Origin: Planosporangium sp963837285 | Lineage (GTDB): Bacteria; Actinomycetota; Actinomycetes; Mycobacteriales; Micromonosporaceae | Length of the DNA: 64,000 nt | Reading direction: 5' to 3' | Assembly (NCBI GenBank): GCA_963837285.1 | Contig: CAWIMS010000006.1 | Location: forward strand, 1,473,897 to 1,537,896 | In this document: piece after piece, positions 60,249 through 64,000 of the stretch | Position numbering within the stretch: position 1 is the stretch's first letter | Layout of the letters: the number at the start of each line of letters is the position of its first letter | Notes under the pieces: model-generated | Databases searched by the model: none | What the model saw: the letters and a program-made list of their open reading frames with translations, nothing else | What the model was told of the DNA's origin: nothing | Program-made: the position numbers and the translations under genes

Positions 60249-60530
60249 GTGCCCCGCACGCACCACCACACATTCGCCGACAACGCCACCCGTGTCATCG
60301 CCGTGGCCACCGTCTCCGGACTGGCCGGTCTCGCAGGCTGGATCTCCTATCACCACATGCTCCTACTCGCCGAACGCGCCGGAGAGATCGGAGTCGATGC
60401 CCACGCCTTCCCGCTGACCGTCGACGGTCTGGACCTCATCGGTGTCCTCGTCCTGCTCGCAGACCGCCGCACCGGCCGGCTCAGTGGCTGGCTGCCATGG
60501 AGCGTCCTGACCGTCGGCACCGTGGCCAGC
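60249..60530 (+). pseudogene. DUF2637 membrane protein, 5' part (split by IS3-family element)
   Basis: A GTG start behind GGAGG opens a DUF2637 (SpdB-like) protein of mobile elements. Two membrane segments are visible (VIAVATVSGLAGLAGWISYH and LDLIGVLVLLADRR ... GWLPWSVLTVGTVAS). The gene is cut at 60530 by the IS. Its continuation is at 61854. Without the IS and one AGC copy the reading GWLPWSVLTVGTVAS-ISANI is restored. DUF2637 proteins accompany transfer and regulatory genes of actinomycete plasmids and ICEs. Confidence 0.85.
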
Positions 60531-60561
60531 TGAACCGCCCCGGTGATCTTGGAGACTCGGT

Positions 60562-61404
60562 TCATTGCGCTCCGGCCGGGGTGATCAGGAGGTTGTGCTT
60601 ATCGTAGTAGATGGCCTCGTACTCGGCCGGTGGGCGATGACCGCAGGCCGAGTGAAGCCGCCGGTGGTTGAACCAGTCGATGTATTCCAGGGTGGCCAGC
60701 TCCAGCTCGTCGAGGCTGCGCCACGGTCCGTGCCGTTCGACCAGCTCGGCCTTGTACAGGCCGTTCACGGTCTCGGCGAGGGCGTTGTCGTACGAATCTC
60801 CTTTACTGCCAACAGAAACCGATGCGCCTGCTTCGGCGAGGCGATCCGTGTAGCGAACTGATAGGTACTGAACGCCGCGATCCGAGTGGTGCACGAGCTG
60901 TCCGTCCTGGACATCGCGTTGCCACAGTGCCATCTCCAACGCGTCCAGCGGCAGGTCGGTGCGCATGTGCCCGGCCAGTCGCCACCCGACGATGAACCGG
61001 GAGAACACGTCGACGATGAACGCGGCGTACACCGTGCCGGTGGCGATCGGCACGTAGGTGAAGTCCGCCACCCATCGGCGGTTGGGCGCCGGTGCGGTGA
61101 AGTCCCGGCCCAGCAGGTCCGGACGGGTCGCCGCGGCTGCCCGGTCCGGCACGGTGGTGCGCCGGCGGGCCCGGCCCCGGCTGACGCCGCGTACGCCGAT
61201 GCGGCGCATCAGGCGTTCCACCGTGCAGCGGGCCACCTGATGGCCCTGGCGGTGCAGCTGTTCCCAGATCTTGCGGGCGCCGTAGACCTGGTAGTTCTCG
61301 TTGTAAATCTTGATGATCAGCGGGATCAGCTCCTCATCCCGGACCGCCCGCGCCGAAGGCCGCCGGCTCTTGAACTCGTAGTAGGTCGACGGCGCGATCC
61401 GCAC
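60562..61404 (-). CDS. IS3-family transposase orfB
   Basis: The listed frame (280 aa from a GTG) holds the rve core: DFTYVPIATGTVYAAFIVDV (first Asp), VHHSDRGVQY (second Asp) and NALAETVNGLYKAELV (Glu), with HTH-21 before it. The coding frame extends upstream to about 61490 (AEVVEFIDEHRETFGGVEPI), overlapping the end of orfA in the -1 frame. The usual programmed -1 frameshift would thus make the OrfAB transposase. Confidence 0.9.
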   Translation of the reverse strand: MRIAPSTYYEFKSRRPSARAVRDEELIPLIIKIYNENYQVYGARKIWEQLHRQGHQVARCTVERLMRRIGVRGVSRGRARRRTTVPDRAAAATRPDLLGRDFTAPAPNRRWVADFTYVPIATGTVYAAFIVDVFSRFIVGWRLAGHMRTDLPLDALEMALWQRDVQDGQLVHHSDRGVQYLSVRYTDRLAEAGASVSVGSKGDSYDNALAETVNGLYKAELVERHGPWRSLDELELATLEYIDWFNHRRLHSACGHRPPAEYEAIYYDKHNLLITPAGAQ

Positions 61405-61478
61405 ACCCGCGTCACGCAGCGTGCGGCAGATCGGCTCGACACCGCCGAAGGTCTCCCGATGCTCGTCGATGAACTCGA

Positions 61479-61799
61479 CTACTTCGGCAGCCGCGGGTCC
61501 AGCTCCCGCGCGAAGAAACTAGCCGCTGCCTTCAGAATCTCGTTGGCCCGCCGCAGTTCCCGGTTCTCCCGCTCCAACTCGGCGAGCCGCCGCGCGTCGA
61601 CAGTGGTGGTTCCAGGCCGCTTACCGCCGTCCACCTCGGCCTGCCGTACCCAGTTACGCAGCGTCTCCCGATTGACGCCCAAGCGATCCGCGACCCGGGC
61701 GATCGCGCCCTGCTGCTGCCCGGTCTCCTGCCGGATCTCGAACACCATCCGCACGGCCCGCTCACGGACCTCGTCCGGGTACTTCTTCGGCGCTGGCAT
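61479..61799 (-). CDS. IS3-family transposase orfA
   Basis: The 106-residue protein (ATG at 61799) has an HTH (RERAVRMVFEIRQETGQQQG, AIARVADRLGVNRETLRNWV) and a leucine-zipper helix (RRLAELERENRELRRANEIL) that ends in FFARELDPRLPK. This is the standard OrfA. It gives DNA binding at the IS ends and control of transposition. Confidence 0.9.
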   Translation of the reverse strand: MPAPKKYPDEVRERAVRMVFEIRQETGQQQGAIARVADRLGVNRETLRNWVRQAEVDGGKRPGTTTVDARRLAELERENRELRRANEILKAAASFFARELDPRLPK

Positions 61800-61853
61800 G
61801 ACTCCCACCTTCGCAAGGTTGAGAGTCTCCAACGAACCCGGGGCGGCTCAAGC

Positions 61854-62387
61854 ATCTCCGCCAACATCGCCGTGGCACCCGACAACGCGGTGGCCAGGGC
61901 CATCTCCGGCTGGTCCGCGGTCGCGCTACTGGCCGCCGCGAAGATGCTCGCCCACCTCTTCGAACCCACCGATGTCAACGCCGCCGCCGCAGCGGACGCA
62001 CAGCCGGCAACGCAGGCGCAGACCGACACGCCTACCGCCGCCGACACCAACGATGCCTACCGCGGCGACGCCGTCAACGTCCGGCGCCACCAGCGCCGTC
62101 GTGTCCCCGGCGACGCCGCCCGACGAGTCCCCACCAGCGACGCCGCCCAAGCCAAATGGCGGGCCATTTGGGAGGCCACCAAACACCTCGACAGGGCGAC
62201 GCCCGAGGTCGCAGCAACCCACGGCGTATCGCTGCGCACCCTGCAGTTCATCCGCGCCGCCGGGCAGGACGGACAACTCAGCGAGACCGACATCCAGCCC
62301 CACCCCGACGCCACCACCGGCACGCTCGCGCTGACCGACGGGCCCCGGCCCACCCCAACCATCACAGCACCCTCACCGGCGCCCTGA
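61854..62387 (+). pseudogene. DUF2637 membrane protein, 3' part
   Basis: After the IS the frame continues ISANIAVAPDNAVARAISGW, SAVALLAAAKMLAHLFEPTD, the last two helices of DUF2637. A long Ala/Asp/Thr-rich cytoplasmic tail follows with VPTSDAAQAKWRAIWEATKH, and an HTH-like segment (TPEVAATHGVSLRTLQFIRA) before the stop. The two parts together would give about 270 residues. Confidence 0.85.
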
Positions 62388-62467
62388 GCTGACCGAGGCC
62401 CGCTGGGCGAGCACTGAGCACACCAGCAACCGCCCCTGCGACACAACACCTACCAGGAGGAATACCT

Positions 62468-63482
62468 ATGAGCGGGAAAGCCGTCGCCGGCCTGGCCGGC
62501 GCACTCCTCGCCCCCATCATCTGCTGCGTCGCCGGCCTCGGCTTCGCAGGCGGTGGCATCGCCATGGCCGCGTGCGCCGCACCCACGACCGCCACGAGAC
62601 CGGCAGGCGCGGGCGCCGTACCGGCCGGCGCCGGGGCGTGGCCGACAGTCGGAACCTGGACCAGTGAGCAAGTCACCAACGCCGCGACCATCGTGACCGT
62701 GGGCCAACAAATGCACGTACCGGCCCGCGGCTGGGTCATCGCCGTCGCGACCGCGATGCAGGAGTCGGGCCTACACAACCTCGGCGACCTGGGCTCGGCC
62801 AACGACACCGACAGTCTCGGCCTGTTTCAGCAACGCACCAGCCAAGGCTGGGGCACGCCGGCCCAGACCTCGACCCGGCGTACGCCGCCACCCAGTTCTA
62901 CAAGCGCCTCATTCAGGTGGCCGACTGGCAGGATGCTCCCCTCACCGTGGCCGCACAGGAGGTGCAGCGCAGCGCCCACGTCGATGCGTACGGAAAATGG
63001 GAGGACGACGCATTCATGCTCGTAAACCTTATTGGTCCCGATGTGACCGGCATGATGCCCGCTGACTTCACCCAATGGCTCGATGCCTGCACCGCACTCG
63101 GCGGAGACGGACAGTCGAGCGGGGACTCCGTAGCTTTGCCCCCGGGTTCGCCCTCCCGCCGAGCACCCCTCCCGCCGTCGTTACCGCAATCCTATGGGCG
63201 CTAGCACAGCTGGGTACGCCCTACGCGTTCGGTGGCGACTGTACCGACTCCCACAGCGGAAATCCGGCCCACGAATGCGACTGCTCCACGCTGGTTATCT
63301 TGAGCCGCAGCCAAGCCCAAGGCTCTGGCCTGCGGGAGAGCGTCGCGGACACTGTCCTGCACGCAGTCCTCGCGGACACGCTGATCGGTCGCGACGTGGG
63401 CTGGACCGTAACCAAGCTGCAACCGCGTAGCGGCCCCGCCTTCCCGTCGCAGATGTGTGAGTGCGCCGGGGGGCCGCGATGA
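62468..63482 (+). pseudogene. Lysozyme-like/NlpC-P60 cell-wall hydrolase gene with frameshifts
   Basis: The gene starts with AGGAGG and an ATG. In frame one it has a membrane anchor (GLAGALLAPIICCVAGLGFA) and a lysozyme-like domain (WVIAVATAMQESGLHNLGDL, SLGLFQQRTSQGWGTPAQ). Near 62870 it shifts to frame two (LDPAYAATQFYKRLIQVADW ... SAHVDAYGKWED), and near 63140 to frame three with NlpC/P60 (AILWALAQLGTPYAFGGDCT, CDCSTLV with the catalytic Cys). The rest of the NlpC domain is degenerate. Such enzymes open the cell wall for conjugation (VirB1-like). Confidence 0.75.
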
Positions 63483-64000
63483 CGAGCAGGGTCATCGCCG
63501 GCGTGATCGCCGCCGCAGTCGGCGTCGTGTTCGCGTGCGCCATGTGCGGCGCGCTCGTGGTCGGCGGTGTCGCTGCAGCATGCACCACCGGGACTTCACC
63601 AGGAGCCATACCCATTCCGGCGCTCTCGGGCGGCTGGGGGGCTGTGAATGGCTTCGACGCTGAGCAGGTCGGCAACGCGGCCACCATCGTCGCGGTCGGC
63701 GCGCAGTTGGGGGTGGCTGTGCGGGGCTGGGTGATCGCGGTGGCCACCGCGATCCAGGAGTCAGACCTACGCAACCTGCCCGGTGGTGACCGGGACTCGA
63801 TCGGCCTGTTCCAGCAACGACCCAGCCAGGGCTGGGGAAGCCCGCAGCAGTTGCACGATCCGGTGTACGCAGCGACGAAGTTCTACCAGAAGCTGCTGAC
63901 CATCCCCGGCTGGCAGACCATGCCATTGACCCAGGCCGCCCAGGCGGTGCAACGCAGCGCCACGCCTGACGCGTACGCCAAGCACGAACCGGCGGCCACC
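63479..64000 (+). CDS. Lysozyme-like conjugation protein, partial (runs off the window)
   Basis: The frame starts at an ATG that overlaps the stop of the preceding pseudogene (ATGA). It has a membrane anchor (GVIAAAVGVVFACAMCGALV) and the lysozyme-like domain with WVIAVATAIQESDLRNLPGG, SIGLFQQRPSQGWGSPQQLH and FYQKLLTIPGWQTMPLTQAA. It is clearly a paralogue of the broken gene before it but is intact as far as the window shows (174 codons). A NlpC/P60 domain probably follows. It may have replaced the broken copy. Confidence 0.85.
   Translation, partial: MTSRVIAGVIAAAVGVVFACAMCGALVVGGVAAACTTGTSPGAIPIPALSGGWGAVNGFDAEQVGNAATIVAVGAQLGVAVRGWVIAVATAIQESDLRNLPGGDRDSIGLFQQRPSQGWGSPQQLHDPVYAATKFYQKLLTIPGWQTMPLTQAAQAVQRSATPDAYAKHEPAAT

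Larger units (their letters stand above)
60531..61850 (-). mobile_element. IS3-family insertion sequence (1,320 bp)
   Basis: The ends TGAACCGCCCCGG and TGAGCCGCCCCGG, with matching TTGGAGACTC ten to fifteen bases inward, form imperfect inverted repeats (22 of 28). The element is flanked by AGC on both sides (60528-60530 and 61851-61853), a 3-bp target duplication normal for IS3. It contains orfA and orfB on the minus strand. Confidence 0.92.

Overview
The window is very GC-rich with strong codon bias. It carries DUF397 and XRE-DUF5753 regulators, a SARP/AfsR regulator, an ECF42 sigma factor with its DGPF partner, DUF2637 and DUF6879 proteins, and TAT/Sec-exported carbohydrate enzymes. This mix points to a filamentous actinomycete, most likely Micromonosporaceae or a close relative (inference; no rRNA or marker gene is present). 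The left edge cuts a DUF397 gene.

Positions 1-51,030 look like ordinary but plastic chromosome. In order: an MBL-fold hydrolase; two secreted proteins that share an upstream 41-bp element; MFS and TauE transporters; a Ser/Thr kinase with a PQQ-type propeller; a large SARP-NB-ARC-TPR regulator; a methyltransferase; a class IV aminotransferase convergent with a sulfotransferase-like gene; a VOC protein; an MFS pump; an unrecognised two-gene operon (membrane protein plus a protein with two ACT-like segments); an RDD protein; a GH95-like relic; an alpha/alpha-toroid protein; the DGPF/ECF42 pair; a decayed DUF6879-XRE cassette; a hydrolase; a CBM2-like membrane protein; a DUF4360 protein; and secreted hydrolases (polysaccharide lyase-like, aculeacin-acylase-like, GH79-like). 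Then come a DHA2 pump, a double VOC protein, a diguanylate cyclase, a DUF397/SAM-methyltransferase/XRE set, two wrecked LuxR-type ATPase regulators, an alpha/beta hydrolase-LuxR fusion, an MddA-like methyltransferase, an aldose epimerase, and a divergent TetR with a DHA2 pump.

Positions 51,031-64,000 form a degraded mobile island, probably an old integrative conjugative element. An IS1380-type element sits at the junction. Beyond it lie fragments of element-borne genes: an ArdC/ImmA-like antirestriction protein, a GGDEF protein, DUF2637, and two lysozyme-like/NlpC proteins. The ArdC-like gene is split by an intact 3.4-kb transposon (zinc-ribbon protein, Mu/Tn552-type DDE transposase, small protein, AAA ATPase) with perfect 22-bp inverted repeats. 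The DUF2637 gene is split by a 1,320-bp IS3-family element with a 3-bp AGC target duplication; removing it restores the reading frame. Several other genes here carry frameshifts or a nonsense codon.

Two structural themes recur. Long near-perfect inverted repeats stand at gene ends (15,968-16,030 and 34,437-34,503), beside ordinary terminators. In-frame short tandem repeats occur in five separate proteins. No CRISPR array, rRNA or tRNA gene was recognised.
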